Shown piece by piece: positions 1 through 12,566 of a stretch of 64,000 nt of DNA. The notes below the pieces were generated by a model. The model was not told the origin of the DNA, made no database searches, and saw only the letters and a list, made by a program, of their open reading frames with translations. Source of the stretch: Motacilla alba alba (Eukaryota > Chordata > Aves > Passeriformes > Motacillidae); assembly GCF_015832195.1 (NCBI RefSeq), contig NW_024037374.1, forward strand, positions 5,247,331 to 5,311,330, written 5' to 3'. Made by a program: the position numbers and the translations under genes. Numbering within the stretch: position 1 is the stretch's first letter; the number at the start of each line of letters is the position of its first letter.

Positions 1-3000
1 TCCCATTTTCAATTCGTCACAATCCTATCTCCACCCTCATCATCATCTTCATCACGCATGTGCCACCATCCCTTTTAGGTAGTCGCACCACTCTTTGGGG
101 GTCGTCTGAGGAAGGCTTCTCCTCTTCCTCAGGTGTCCTTTATTTCACCTTTGGATTACACATGTGCACCAAGCCGGTATAATATGAGCCAAAACTAACA
201 TTATGTAAACCAATGCCATGTTCTAACATTAAAGCAATAAATCTCATAAAATTAACATGTTCCTGATTTCCACCCAAGTTTTCCCTCTCTTTCAGATAAA
301 TTTAGTAATACTTATCTCTCTTACTCCTTCCTGTCTTGAACACCTGCAAGAGAAAAGGGGGGGATGGATCCCTCCCCTGGAATTTCACTTTTTAACCATT
401 TTATTATCTCCAAATATTAATTACTGTATCAATATTGATCACTGTTGCAATTTTGTCAGCACGAATCCAACCTATTTATCACAATACCAACCGGGTGACA
501 TTAGTATGGCTGACGTGATGCTGCACACAGAAGCCCTCAGTGTGCAACTATAGCATACAGTAATTACATGCAGTTGGACAATCCTAGTGCTGACTTTGGA
601 TCACCAGAAAAGTAGAACAATAGAGACTTAATGGAGAGGTCTCTGGAGGAAGTGGCCTGAAGAAGACAGCAGAAATCCCTTCTGTGTGTTTGTACAAATT
701 ATTTAAATGCCATTTACTGAAATAGATCTTCAAATGTATCTAGCTTTTTTTGCAGATTATTTGCAAACTATGTGTATTACATAGACAGTTTCACTGAGCA
801 TCTGAAATACAGCTGCATTTAAGTGGATTGAATCAGGGTTGGGAAGCAGTAAAATAATGCTTTTCAGGAATACCTGATATCCTGGTCCTGCAGAAATTTA
901 TCCATTTTTTATGTCCAGATGCTTTTTAAATTAATGGGTGACCATTTAGCTGCCTAATATTTTTAATCAGAAATACAAAGACAATTTTAAACTGTAAGAG
1001 GAAAAACTCACATCTTTTGTAGCTTGAATATTTTTCTTTATTTATTTTCTGGTTTCCAATTCAGTTGTACAAATCATATTATTGGGTAATGAGAACTCAT
1101 GCTGTATAAAAATATTTAATGCTGTACTTCCAGGTTAAGACTGTTTTTTTCCTGGTACTGTTAAAAAAAAAAGAAGTCTATCTGGATTCTCTCTTCCCCA
1201 TACTCGTTATTATATGAAACTAATTTAAATATTATATTTTGACTTTACATGGTGCAATTATATTCAGAAATTCAGGGCTTTATTGTCAGATTGCTTACAT
1301 AGTTTTCTGGCTATTCTAACTTCCCACAACCACTCTTCGTAGCTATATATTTTTGCAGTAATGCATCACAGGGGTCTGTGAGAAGTTTTAATGTGAAGGA
1401 GAACCAAGATGCAAAATACACGACATACTCGACATGTTTCACATCAGAAAGTTACAGTATGCTTAGACAGAATAAAATATAAAATAAATAAACTTAACAC
1501 AACATTCTAAATCTTGGAAATCTAGTACCTGACCTTTGAGTCAGTTTGCAGGACTCTGTAAAAATGCAAATGTGAAGTCCAAGGAATAGAACAGAAGGTG
1601 TATTGGGCAGGGGTACAGAAGATTGATCTGAAGGGCAATGTAAGCAAGACTGCATCCTATAAATATAGCAGCTGCTTCTGTTGGTGCCAACATAGAGAAT
1701 TTGTGCCACCAGCTGAGTTTTCTGGGCACATTTGACCTGTATACTCTTGAGGGCTTGCGGATGTGAATGAATCTGCCCTTTGATCTTTTTTCTTTTTTGA
1801 ATGTGTGTTACCTGATCTGGTACTGTATTGTTTTATAAACAGACATGTTTCAACCGTTTGAAAGCAGTAGTTGAAAGTTAGGTTGCAATTAGGAGCTGGC
1901 TGTCAAAACAATTTACTTTCTGGTTTAAGCAAAATAGCAATAGGAACATTCAATCCACTCCTATGATACAGATTCATTTTGAATTTACAGGGTAATTTGC
2001 ATTAGTGGTTCTAGTGCATGTGCAGTAAATATGACTTGCTTGGTTTCTAATGATGATAATAGTCCTCTTTGTATTACTATAAGAATTGAATCTACCATCA
2101 TTATTTACCTATTATTATTGGGCTGTAAAGGAAAAATAGTTTTGCATTAACCAAGGAGTAAAATGCATGTATTTAGCATCAGTCTTGCATGTCTTCTGCA
2201 AATACCTTTCAGAAGCTGTATCAAACGGGAAAGCTAGACAGATGGCAGAATGCAGAACCTGCCATTTAGGATCGAGTACAAAATAACACCTAAGAAATTC
2301 TTCATGGATGCTACATAAGTACAAAGACGCCATTATTTAAAGTTGAAAAATATTCAATGTGAAACATGTTCAATCAATGAAAAACTATGCTAATCATGAG
2401 CCTACAGTGCCAAGTGCGCTACAAGGAATTTTTGGAATTAACATGATTTCCAGCATGGAAAAATACTATTTTTATTGTAGATTGTTTAGGAGTGCACAAC
2501 AGTTTGAAGAGATGCATTAAACAGGTTTTTGAAAACAATGTCATTTTAAAGGTTAATTCTATTCATAAATACTTCACATGAAAAAAATTGATCCACTGTT
2601 AATCCTGAGGACTCTTAAAGGAAAATGTTTTTGTTGCATTGTCTTCTCACTAGTACAGGAGCTCAATCTTACCTACCTTCTAATGCTTTTTTATGTTCCT
2701 GATGCATGGCTTAGACATCCTTGTCTCCTTTACCATCATGACTTTCATATCAAGTGATGAGAATTTTTGTTCATGATTGGTGAAGTGTCATAACATTTAT
2801 GTCAAGTCAATTTGAAGTTTTTTTTTTTTTTCAAGAGGAATCTTTTCCTTCCTAATGAAAACCATTGGCAATAGCAAACCTACTCAGTTTTTCAGGAAGT
2901 GAAATAATACACCTGCACTGTACAATTTCCTCATTTTTTTTTCACCAGAAGAAAAAACCTGCTGTTTTCTTCTTCTTCTTCTATCACCTTAGACTTACTT

Positions 3001-5944
3001 TATTCAAAATAGTTTTAAACTCTTGAATTTCTATTTATAGCTAATTACTTTCACAGTGTGTTATAGCATATATATTTTAAAAGGCCATTTGTACATATTC
3101 AAATGGCTTACATCTGTTCTATTAAGAAATAGCTGTACTTATATTAAGAAAACATAAAGGTGCAGTAATGTTTTGTCTTAGACAAAATTAAAAAAAAACC
3201 CCAACTATTAAAAATTATGTCAGCAAATCATGTCTGTAAGACTGTGGCAAGAGGTTTTTTCTAGAACAATGGCGCACTTCTTCCCAATTCTATTTTTCCC
3301 TCCGATTACTTTGTACACAAATATTTTTACACAGCCTTCTAATACTTGCATGTTGCTATTGGGGTAGTCTATTGCCCTGCCAGCATTGGAATTGACTCTA
3401 TTGTAGTTGCGTTCAAATTTGCTGATGGGACGAGGTTTCTTTGCTGAACACTCTGTAGCAAGCAAGAGAGCTTCTTATTCTTTAGATGCTATGAGTCCCA
3501 GAAAGGAATGAATGAGGTGATGACATGCCTTGTGTTCTGCAGAGAGATCAAAAACTTATTTCTGGGGTCACTCCCCTCTTGGTACAGAAAGTGCACGGAG
3601 GGGTTTGAAGCAGCACTTTCACCCTCTTTGCATTCACTAGTAAATCTGAGACATAACTTGCCCCAAGGTTTGTGCAAGGATACTCTTTTTATGCAACTGT
3701 TAACCAGACAATATCTCTAGGAAAATTTGCAGTGGCAGAAAGCAAGCCCTTCCTGGGAAATCTACTGAAATGGCTCAGAAGTTATTCCCGTTCACTGTTG
3801 CTAGCCTCTGCTGTCTAGCTGTCAGATATGTTTGACGCTGCAATATTTAGTAAAAAACATAGGTATTTTCCATAGGTGTCATGGAAAAATATTTTTATTG
3901 GCAAAAATGAGTTTAATATAAAAAAAAAGAGTACGGTAGAAAAAAAATTACATGACTAGAATGGACATGCCCAGAACTCTTATTTTGAAGTTACACAGAG
4001 TGAATATTTTCTAAATAAGGTTGTGAAACTTACTAAGAAGTAGGAGTACATTCCACATGACTAGTGCACAAGTTTCTGCTTCCAACTTACAAAAAACCTA
4101 TTATTAGAAGAAAAATTTTCTGCCTTGTGGAAAAGTAGCCCATTAGTAATTGTACCAAAGGTAGGATTAGATCAAGTATTACTACATGACAGTAGTAGTA
4201 CTATGAAAAGCCTTTTGGCATGTATATAACTGCAGGGAATTGAGAAAGCAGAAGAGCATCTTTCCCTGCTGCAATCTGTACTTCCTATTTGATGTTGCTG
4301 CTTAAACATTGTCCAAAGAAAACTTGTCAAAATAAGACTATTATATACAAGCAACTGTAAATATCCATTCCGTTCCAGCCAATTTTAACTAGAACGTATG
4401 AGACGCACACTGTAGTAGAATATTCTAATGCACAGATGGACTATACCATCACTCATAAATGGGAACTCTGGACAAAGGATCAAATGCAGATGAGTTTCAG
4501 GGACGGAAATGATTGGAGAGCTAGCTGCAGTCCCTCGACTTTACAAGTAATTATGTCCAGTAATCCCAACCAGAAACAAATAGAACTCCATTTTGAAATC
4601 GATTTCATTTATGGTCCTCTATTCTTCCTATATGAAAGAACTGTGTTTTGAATCAATCTTCAAAATGGTATGGCTAAAGACCTGAGATGCCTCCAATTTT
4701 ATTTTTTTTCTTTTTCCCAAAAGCAACTGTCTCAAAACCTCTTTAAAGCTGACTTTTTTCCTTAAGATGCCAAAAGTTAAAATAGCATCTTGTCATTTAC
4801 CAGGTTTTCCAAACATCATTTCCAAATTTAGACTAAAAGTAACACTCTTCCTAGTAATCTTTCTTTTTTTACAGCTCAGTGTTAACATAGGCAGCAAAGA
4901 AGAGAACAGACCACAGCTCTTTCTGGAACATCTTGAACAAATGTCCTTGCTTATGTTCGAATCATTCACTTCACCAAAATACCTAAGAATGAAGACAAGG
5001 TTGTGAAGGCATTACTAGTAGTATTATATGGCAACATGTGGGTGTGATTTATCAAGTAGAATTAGTATCACATAGATGATACTTGGCAAAAAGCAAATTA
5101 AGGGGTTTTTTTTCAGCTCTTAGACTGATGTTCCATGTCAGTAATTTGATGAAAAGATAACGAGAAGGATATATTTTAACAGTGAACATGAAACTTAATT
5201 ACATCCCCACCATGGGCATCTGAGTCTTATGAATAGACAGTGTCTGATTTAGAGAAAAATAAAGAATTATCACAGTTTAAAGAAACATATGACCATAAAC
5301 ACTTTGCTGATGGAACATAGCCTATTCATTGGCTGAAATGAAGCAGGTAGATAGGACATATGAAATATATTTTTGTGGATCAAACCCTTATTTTCTAAAG
5401 TGATGCTGACAGATGGTGAACGTGAGTAAGATATTGCACAGTAGGTAAGGGTACATAACTTTCTACATCAAGTTATCCCTTGGAATCATCCAAGGCGATT
5501 TTCCTCTGCATCTGTGAAAATGTGCCTACCTTTTCCACAATACTTTTGCAGCAGCATTGTTAGGTCTGATGAGCAGGTATGGAGGGTGAATTATCAGCAG
5601 CAAGGTGACTGGCCAGGGTAATTTGCTTGAATGGATTTTGATCTACCAACTATTTGAAGACCTGCTTCAGCCCTGTTTGTCAAACACAGACTTTAAATGG
5701 TGCTAAACAAATGAAAAAGTTCTATTTTTCAGTTGCATTGCATTTGATCATATCTGCTTTCCTGAGTGTTCTGTGGGTCATTCTTCTCTGTTTTGCATGA
5801 TTTTGTTTCCCTTCCAGGAAAGATTTCCTTTTGGAAAGGAACTCAAAATCTTGCCATTTCAATGGGAATCATCTGGGGAGGCTTTGCTCCATGTCCCAGC
5901 ACTTGATGGTGTCCCAAGCCTTTGGATGCCGTTCACTGCGGAGG
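1..5944. other. AT-rich unique flank, no gene recognised
   Basis: This stretch has ordinary AT-rich, non-repetitive composition with short homopolymer runs (for example a 14-base T run at 2818-2831). The open frames in it are all under 100 codons, overlap one another on both strands, and show no recognisable domain, signal peptide or codon pattern. I see no tRNA, rRNA or CpG-island-like stretch. It ends abruptly at about 5945, where the first satellite motif appears. It could be intergenic DNA or a large intron, and the sequence alone does not decide. The first 170 bases contain an 8-bp inverted repeat (107-114 with 124-131) and a weak resemblance to a retroviral primer site, which I did not accept. 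Confidence 0.6.
2967..2981 (+). repeat. (TTC)5 microsatellite
   Basis: Five uninterrupted TTC units inside a pyrimidine-rich stretch of the unique flank. It is short and probably only of marker value. Confidence 0.7.
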
Positions 5945-5948
5945 GAGC

Positions 5949-7940
5949 TTAGAGAGTGCCCATGGAGCTCTGCAAAGTGAGATCACGTACGTGGGGTGGA
6001 CGCTTTTCTTTACCCAGGCAGAAGAATCTGCAGAACCAGGTAGGCCCTCGGCCCTTAGTGGCCGGCTGCCCGCTGGATTTCCACGAATATCAAGATGCTG
6101 CCCAAAGAAAAGCTGCCACCTGTGCCAACTCGTGCTGCTTTGAGAGAGCCCATGGAGCTCTGTAAACTGAGACAAGGAACGTGGGGTGCTGAGTTTTCTT
6201 TTCCCGAGCAGAAGCATTTGTAAGTACCAGGTAGGCCCTTGTCCCTTCGGGGCCGGCTGCTCGCTGGATTTCCACAAATATCAAGATGCTGCAAAGGGAC
6301 AAGCTGCCACTTGTGCCAATTCGGGCTGCTTTGAGTGTTCCCACGGAGCTCTGCAAACTGAGACCAGGAACGTGGGCTGGTGGGTTTTGTTTCGCCGGGC
6401 AGATGTACTTGTCTGTACCATGTAGGCCCTCGGCCCTTCGGGGCCGTCTAGCAGCAGGATTTCCACGAATATCAAGATGCCGCCCAGGGACAAGCTGCCA
6501 CCTGGGCAGACTCGTGCTGCTTTGAGAGTGCCCACGGAGCTCTGCAAACTGAGAGCAGGAACGTGGGGTGGTGGGTTTTGTTTCCCCGGGCAGAAGAATC
6601 TTCAGTACCAGGTAGGCCCTTGGCCTTTATGGGTCAGCTGCCCGCTGGATTTCAACAAATATCAAGATGCCGCCCAGGGACAAGCTGCCACCTGTTCCAA
6701 TTAGGGCTGCTTTCAGAGTGCCCATGGAGCTCTGCAAACAGTGATTAGGAACGTGGGGTGGTGGGTTTTCTTTTCCCAGGCAGAAAAATCTGCAGTACCA
6801 GGTAGGCCATTGGGCCTTCGTGGCCGGCTGCCTGCTGGATTTCCACGAATATCAAGATGCCGCCCAGGGACAAGCTGCCACCTGTTCCAATTCGGGCTGC
6901 TTAGAGAGTGCCCACAGAGCTCTGCAAACTGTGACGAGGAACGTGGGTTGGTGGGTTTTGTTTCCCTGGGCAGATGTTTTTGTTGGTACCAGGTAGGACC
7001 TCAGCCTTTCGGGGCCGGTTGCTTGCTGGATTTCCAGGAATATCAAGATGCCGCCAAGGGACAAGCTGCCACCTATGACAATGCGCTCATCATGGACAGT
7101 GCCCATGGAGCTCTGCAAACTGAGATGTGGAACGTGGGGTGTTGACTTCTGCTTCCCTGGGCTGAAGCTCGAAAAATAGGTTGGTGGCCAACAGCATGAT
7201 GATGCTGGCAGCTTGCGAGATTTCTGCAAAATTCAAGATGCTGCACAGGGACAAGATGCCATCTGTGCCAAATCTGGCTGCTTTGAGGGTGGCCATGGAG
7301 CTCTGCAAACTGAGACAAGGAACGTGGGATGGTGGATTTTCTTTTCCCGGACAGAAGCCTTTCTCAGTACATGTAGGCCCTCGGCCCTTAGGGGCCGGCT
7401 GCCTGCTGGATTTCTCCGAATATCAAGATGTCGCCCAGGGTTAAGTTGCCACCTGTTCCAATGCGGGCTGCTTTGAGAGTGCCCATGGAGCTCTGCAAAG
7501 TGAGACCAGGAACGTGGGGTGGTGGGTTTTGTTTTCCCGGGCAGAAGCCTTTGTCAGTACCAGGTAGGCCCTCAGCCCTTCCGGGCCGGCTGCTCACCAG
7601 ATTTCCAGGAATACTCAAGATGCCGCCCAGGGACAAGCAGCTACCTGTGCCAACTCGGGCAGCTTAGATAGTGTCTATGGAGCACTGCAAACTGAGACCA
7701 GGAACGTGGGGTGGTGGGTTTTCTTTCCCCAGGCAGAAGAATCTGCAGTACCAGGTAGGCCATTGGTTCTTCGGGGCCAGCTGCCTGCGGTGTTTCCACT
7801 AATATCAAGATGCTGCCCAGGGACAAGCTGCCACCTGTTTCAATTTGGGCTGCTTTGAGAGTGCCCATGGAGCTCTGCAAACTGAGATTAGGAATGTGGG
7901 GTGGTGAGTTGGATTTCCCTGTTCAGAAGCATTTGTCAGT
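5949..7940 (+). repeat. Satellite block, left copy of a pair about 4.2 kb apart
   Basis: About ten monomers here reappear in the same order at 10333-12130. The signature units match one to one: the GATCACGTACGTGG unit at 5981 with that at 10365, the aberrant monomer at 7136 with 11330, and the GTGAGTTGGATTTCC unit at 7904 with its counterpart near 12097. The offset is about 4,385 bp at the start, 4,003 bp after two monomers are missing from the right copy, and 4,194 bp for most of the rest. The shifts are close to whole-monomer multiples, as expected from unequal exchange. Confidence 0.8.
7136..7245 (+). repeat. Aberrant satellite monomer with replaced centre (copy 1)
   Basis: The start (AACGTGGGGTG) and end (TTCAAGATGCTGC) are ordinary satellite. 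Between them the T-rich, CAGTACCAGG and GGCCC-dyad segments are replaced by divergent sequence including GTTGGTGGCCAACAGCATG. A different dyad, CAGCAT-GATG-ATGCTG (7192-7197 with 7202-7207, four-base loop), sits where normal units carry GGCCC-NNNN-GGGCC. The same unit recurs at 11330-11439. Confidence 0.75.
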
Positions 7941-10332
7941 ACCAGGTCGGCCCATGGCCCTTGGGGGCCGGCTGCCTGCAGGATTTCCACGAATATCAAG
8001 ATGCCGCCCAGACACAAGCTGCCACCTGTGCCAACTCGGGTAGCTTAGAGAGTGCCCATGGAGCTCTGCAAACTGAGACCAGGAACGTGGGGTGGACGCT
8101 TTTCTTTCCCCAGGCGGAAGAATCTGCAGTACCAGGTAGGCCATTGGGCCTTCGGGGCCAGCTGCCTGCTGGATTTCCACGAATATCCAGATGCCGCGCA
8201 GGGACAATCTGCCACCTGTTCCAATTAGGGCTGCTTTGAGAGTTCCCATGGATCTCTGAAAACTGAGACTCGGAACGTGGGGTGCTGGTTTTTCTTTTCC
8301 AGGGCAGAAGCCTTTGTCAGTACCAGGTAGGCCCTCAGCCCTTCGAGGCCGGCTGCCCGCTGGATTTCCACGAATATCAAGATGCTGCCCAAGGACAAGC
8401 TGCCACTTGTGCCAACTCGGGCTGCTTTGAGAGTGCCCATGGAGCTCTGCAAACTGAGATTAGGAACGTGGGCTTGTGGGTTTTGTTTCGCCGGGCAGAT
8501 GCCATTGTCAGTACCAGGTAGGCCCTCAGTCCTTCGGGGCCGGTTGCTTGCTGGATTTCCACGAATATCACGATGCCGCACAGGGTCATGCTGCCACCTG
8601 TGGCAACTTGTACTGCTTTGAGAGTGCCCACAGAGCTCTGCAAACTGAGACAAGGAACGTCGGGTTGTGGGTTTTCTATTCCCCGAGCAGAAGCTTTGTC
8701 AGAAACAGGAAGTCTGTCGGTCCTTATGTGTCGGCTGGCTGCCTAATTTCCACGAATATCAAGATGCTGCCCAGGGACAAGCTGCCACCTGTGCCAACTC
8801 ACGCTGCTTTGAGAGTGCCCATGGAGCTCTGCACACTGAGATAAGGAAGGTGGGCGGGTGGGTTTTGTTTCCCCGGGAAGATGCCTTTGTCAGTACCAGG
8901 TTGGCCCTCGGCCATTCGGGGCCGTCTGGCAGCAGGATTTCCACCAATATCAAGATGCCGCCCAGAGAAAAACTGCCACATGTGCCAACTCGGGCTGCTT
9001 TGAGAGTGTCCATGGAGCTCTGTAAACTGAGACAAGGAACCTGGGGTGCTGAGTTTTCTTTTCCTGGGCAGAAGCATTTGTCAGTACCAGGTCGGCCCTC
9101 GGCCCTTTGTGGCCGGCTGCCTGCTGGATTTCCAGGAATATCAATATGCTGCCCAGGGACAAGCTGCCACTTGTGCCAACTCAGGCTGCTTTGAGACTGC
9201 CCGTGGAGCTCTGCAAACTGAGACTCGGAACGTGGGGTGGTGGGTTTTGTTTCGCCGGGCAGATGCCTTTGTCAGTACCAGGTAGGCCCTCAGTCCTTCA
9301 GGGCCGGTTGCTTGCTGGATTTCCACGAATATCAAGATGCCGCCCAGGGTCATGCTGCCACCTGTGGCAACTTGTACTGCTTTGAGAGTGCCCACAGAGC
9401 TCTGCAAACTGAGACAAGGAACGTCGGGTTGTGGGTTTTCTATTCCCTGAGCAGAAGCTTTGTCAGTAACAGGAAGTCTCTGGGTCCTTATGTGTCGGCT
9501 GGCTGCCTAATTTCCATGAATATCAAGATGCTGCCCAGGGACAAGCAGCTACCTGTGCCAACTCGGGCTGCTTTGAGAGTGCCCATGGTGCTCTGCAAAC
9601 TGAGATTTGGAAGGTGGGCTGGTGGGTTTTGTTTCCCCGGGCAGAAGCCTTTGTCAGTACCAGGTAGTCCCTCGGCCATTCGGGGCCGTCTTGCAGCAGG
9701 TTTTTAACGAATATCAAGATGCCGCCCAGAGAAAAGCTGCCACATGTGCCAACTCGTGCTGCTTTGAGAGTGCCCATGGAGCTCTGTAAACAGAGACAAG
9801 GAACGTGGGGTGCTGAGTTTTCTTTTCCCGGGCAGAAGAATTTGTTATTACCAGGTAGGGGCTTGGCCCTTCGGGGCTGGCTGCCTGCTGGATTTCCACG
9901 AATATCAAGATGCCTCCGAGGGACAAGCTGCCACCTGTGCCAAGTCGGGCTGCTTTGAGAGTGCCCACGGAGCTCTGCAAACTGAGACAAGGAACGTGGG
10001 GTGGTTAGTTTTATTTCCCCAGGCAGAAGCTATGTCTGTACATGTAAGCCCTCGGGCCTTACGGGCTTGCTACCTACTGGATTTCCACGAATATCAAGAT
10101 GCCGCTCAGGGATGAGCTGCCACCTGTGCCTACTTGTACTGCTTTGAGACTGCCCACAGAGCTCTGCAAACTGAGACCAGGAACGTGGGGTGGTGGGTTT
10201 TCATTTGCCGGACAGAAACGTTTCTCAGTACCATGTAGGCCCTCGGCCCTTCGGGGCCGTCTGCCAGCTGGATTTCCACAAACATCAAGATGCCAGCCAG
10301 GGACAAGCTGCCACCTGTGGGACCTCGGGTTG

Positions 10333-12130
10333 CTTAGAGAGTGCCCATGGAGCTCTGCAAAGTGAGATCACGTACGTGGGATGGACGCTTTTCTTTACCC
10401 AGGCAGAAGAATCTGCAGAACCAGGTAGGCCCTCGGCCCTTAGTGGCCGGCTGCCCGCTGGATTTCCACGAATATCAAGATGCTGCCCAGGGAAAAGCTG
10501 CCACCTGTGCCAACTCGTGCTGCTTTGAGGGTGGCCATGGAGCTCTGTAAACTGAGACAATGAACGTGGGGTGGTGGGTTTTGTTTCCCCGGGCAGAAGA
10601 ATCTTCAATACCAGGTAGACCCTTGGCCTTTATGGGTCAGCTGCCCGCTGGATTTCAAAAAATATCAAGATGCCGCCCAGGGACAAGCTGCCACCTGTCC
10701 CAATTAGGGCTGCTTTCAGAGTGCCCATGGAGCTCTGCAAACAGTGATTAGGAACGTGGGGTGGTGGGTTTTGTTTTCCCGGGCAGAAGTCTTTTTCTGT
10801 ACCAGGTAGGCCCTCGGCCCTTCGTGGCCGGCTGCCTACTGGATTTCCACAAATATCAAGATGCCGCCCAGGGAGAAGTTGCCACCTGTGCCAACTCGGG
10901 TAGCTTAGAGAGTGCCCATGGAGCTCTGCAAACTGAGACCAGGAACGTGGGGTGGACGCTTTTCTTTCCCCAGGCAGAAGAATCTGCAGTACCAGGTAGG
11001 CCCTCGGCCCTTCGTGGCCGGCTGCCCGCTGGATTTCCACGAATATGAAGATGCTGCCCAGGGACAAGCTGCCACCTGTTCCAATTCGGGCTGCTTAGAG
11101 AGTGCCCACAGAGCTCTGCAAACTGTGACGAGGAACGTGGGTTGGTGGGTTTTGTTTCCCTGGGCAGATGTTTTTGTCGGTACCAGGTAGGACCTCAACC
11201 TTTCGGGGCCGGTTGCTTGCTGGATTTCCAGGAATATCAAGATGCCGCCCAGGGACAGGCTGCCACCTATGAAAATGCGCTCATCATGGACAGTGCCCAT
11301 GGAGCTCTGCAAACTGAGATGTGGAACGTGGGGTGTTGACTTCTGCCTCCCTGTGCTGAAGCTCGAAAAATAGGTTGGTGGCCAACAGCATGATGATGCT
11401 GGCAGCTTGCGAGATTTCTGCAAAATTCAAGATGCTGCACAGGGACAAGATGCCATCTGTGCCAAATCTGGCTGCTTTGAGGGTGGCCATGGAGCTCTGC
11501 AAACTGAGACAAGGAACGTGGGATGGTGGATTTTCTTTTCCCGGACAGAAGCCTTTCTCAGTACATGTAGGCCCTCGGCCCTTAGGGGCCGGCTGCCTGC
11601 TGGATTTCCCTGAATATCAAGATGTCGCCCAGGGTCAAGTTGCCACCTGTTGCAACTCGCGCTGCTTTGAGAGTGCCCATGGAGCTCTGCAAAGTGAGAC
11701 CAGGAACGTGGGGTGGTGGGTTTTGTTTTCCCGGGCAGAAGCCTTTGTCAGTACCAGGTAGGCCCTCGGCCCTTCCGGGCCGGCTGCTCGCCAGATTTCC
11801 AGGAATACTCAAGATGCCGCCCAGGGACAAGCAGCTACCTGTGCCAACTCGGGCAGCTTAGATAGTGTCTATGGAGCACTGCAAACTGAGACCAGGAACG
11901 TGGGGTGGTGGGTTTTCTTTCCCCAGGCAGAAGAATCTGCAGTACCAGGTAGGCATTGGTTCTTCGGGGCCAGCTGCCTGCGGGATTTCCACTAATATCA
12001 AGATGCTGCCCAGGGACAAGCTGCCACCTGTTTCAATTTGGGCTGCTTTGAGAGTGCCCATGGAGCTCTGCAAACTGAGATTAGGAATGTGGGGTGGTGA
12101 GTTGGATTTCCCTGTTCAGAAGCATTTGTC
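10333..12130 (+). repeat. Satellite block, right copy of the 4.2-kb-spaced pair
   Basis: This is the counterpart of 5949-7940. Similarity is lost after about 12130, where this copy changes to a TGTGCATGTAGGCC unit while the left copy keeps TCAGTACCAGG. Single-base differences are scattered through the pair, so the duplication is not the most recent in the array. Confidence 0.8.
11330..11439 (+). repeat. Aberrant satellite monomer with replaced centre (copy 2)
   Basis: Near-identical to 7136-7245, including the CAGCAT-GATG-ATGCTG dyad. It differs at a few bases in the CTTCTGC stretch (CCTCCCTGTG here against CTTCCCTGGG). It came with the surrounding block duplication rather than arising separately. 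Confidence 0.75.
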
Positions 12131-12566
12131 TGTGCATGTAGGCCCTCGGACCTTACGGGCTAGCTGCCTACTGGATTTCCACGAATATCAAGATGCCGCC
12201 CAGACACAAGCTGCCACCTGTGCCAACTTGTACTGCTTTGAGAGTGCCCATTGATCTCTGAAAACTGAGACTCGGAACGTCGGCTGCTGGGTTTTCTTTC
12301 CCCGGGCAGATGCCTTTGTCAGTACCAGGTAGGCTCTCAGTCCTTCAGGGCCGGTTGCTTGCTGGATTTCCACGAATATCAAGATGCCGCCCAAGGACAT
12401 GCTGCCACATGTGGCAACTTGTACTGCTTTAGAGTGCCCACGGAGCTCTGCAAACTGAGACCAGGAACGTCGGGTAGTGGGTTTTCTATTCCCCGGGCAG
12501 AAGCTTTGTCAGTAACAGGAAGTCTCTCGGTCCTTATGTCGGCTAGCAGCCTAATTTCCACGAATA

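Noticed and set aside
96..111. TGGGGGTCGTCTGAGG resembling a proline-tRNA primer binding site
   Set aside because: It needs one deleted base and two mismatches, no LTR end with CA sits directly before it, no AATAAA is visible in the 95 bp upstream, and no retroviral coding sequence follows.
257..553. 98-codon open frame in the left flank, and other frames under 85 codons up to 5,006
   Set aside because: Length is within chance for AT-rich DNA, frames overlap on both strands, and no recognisable domain is present.
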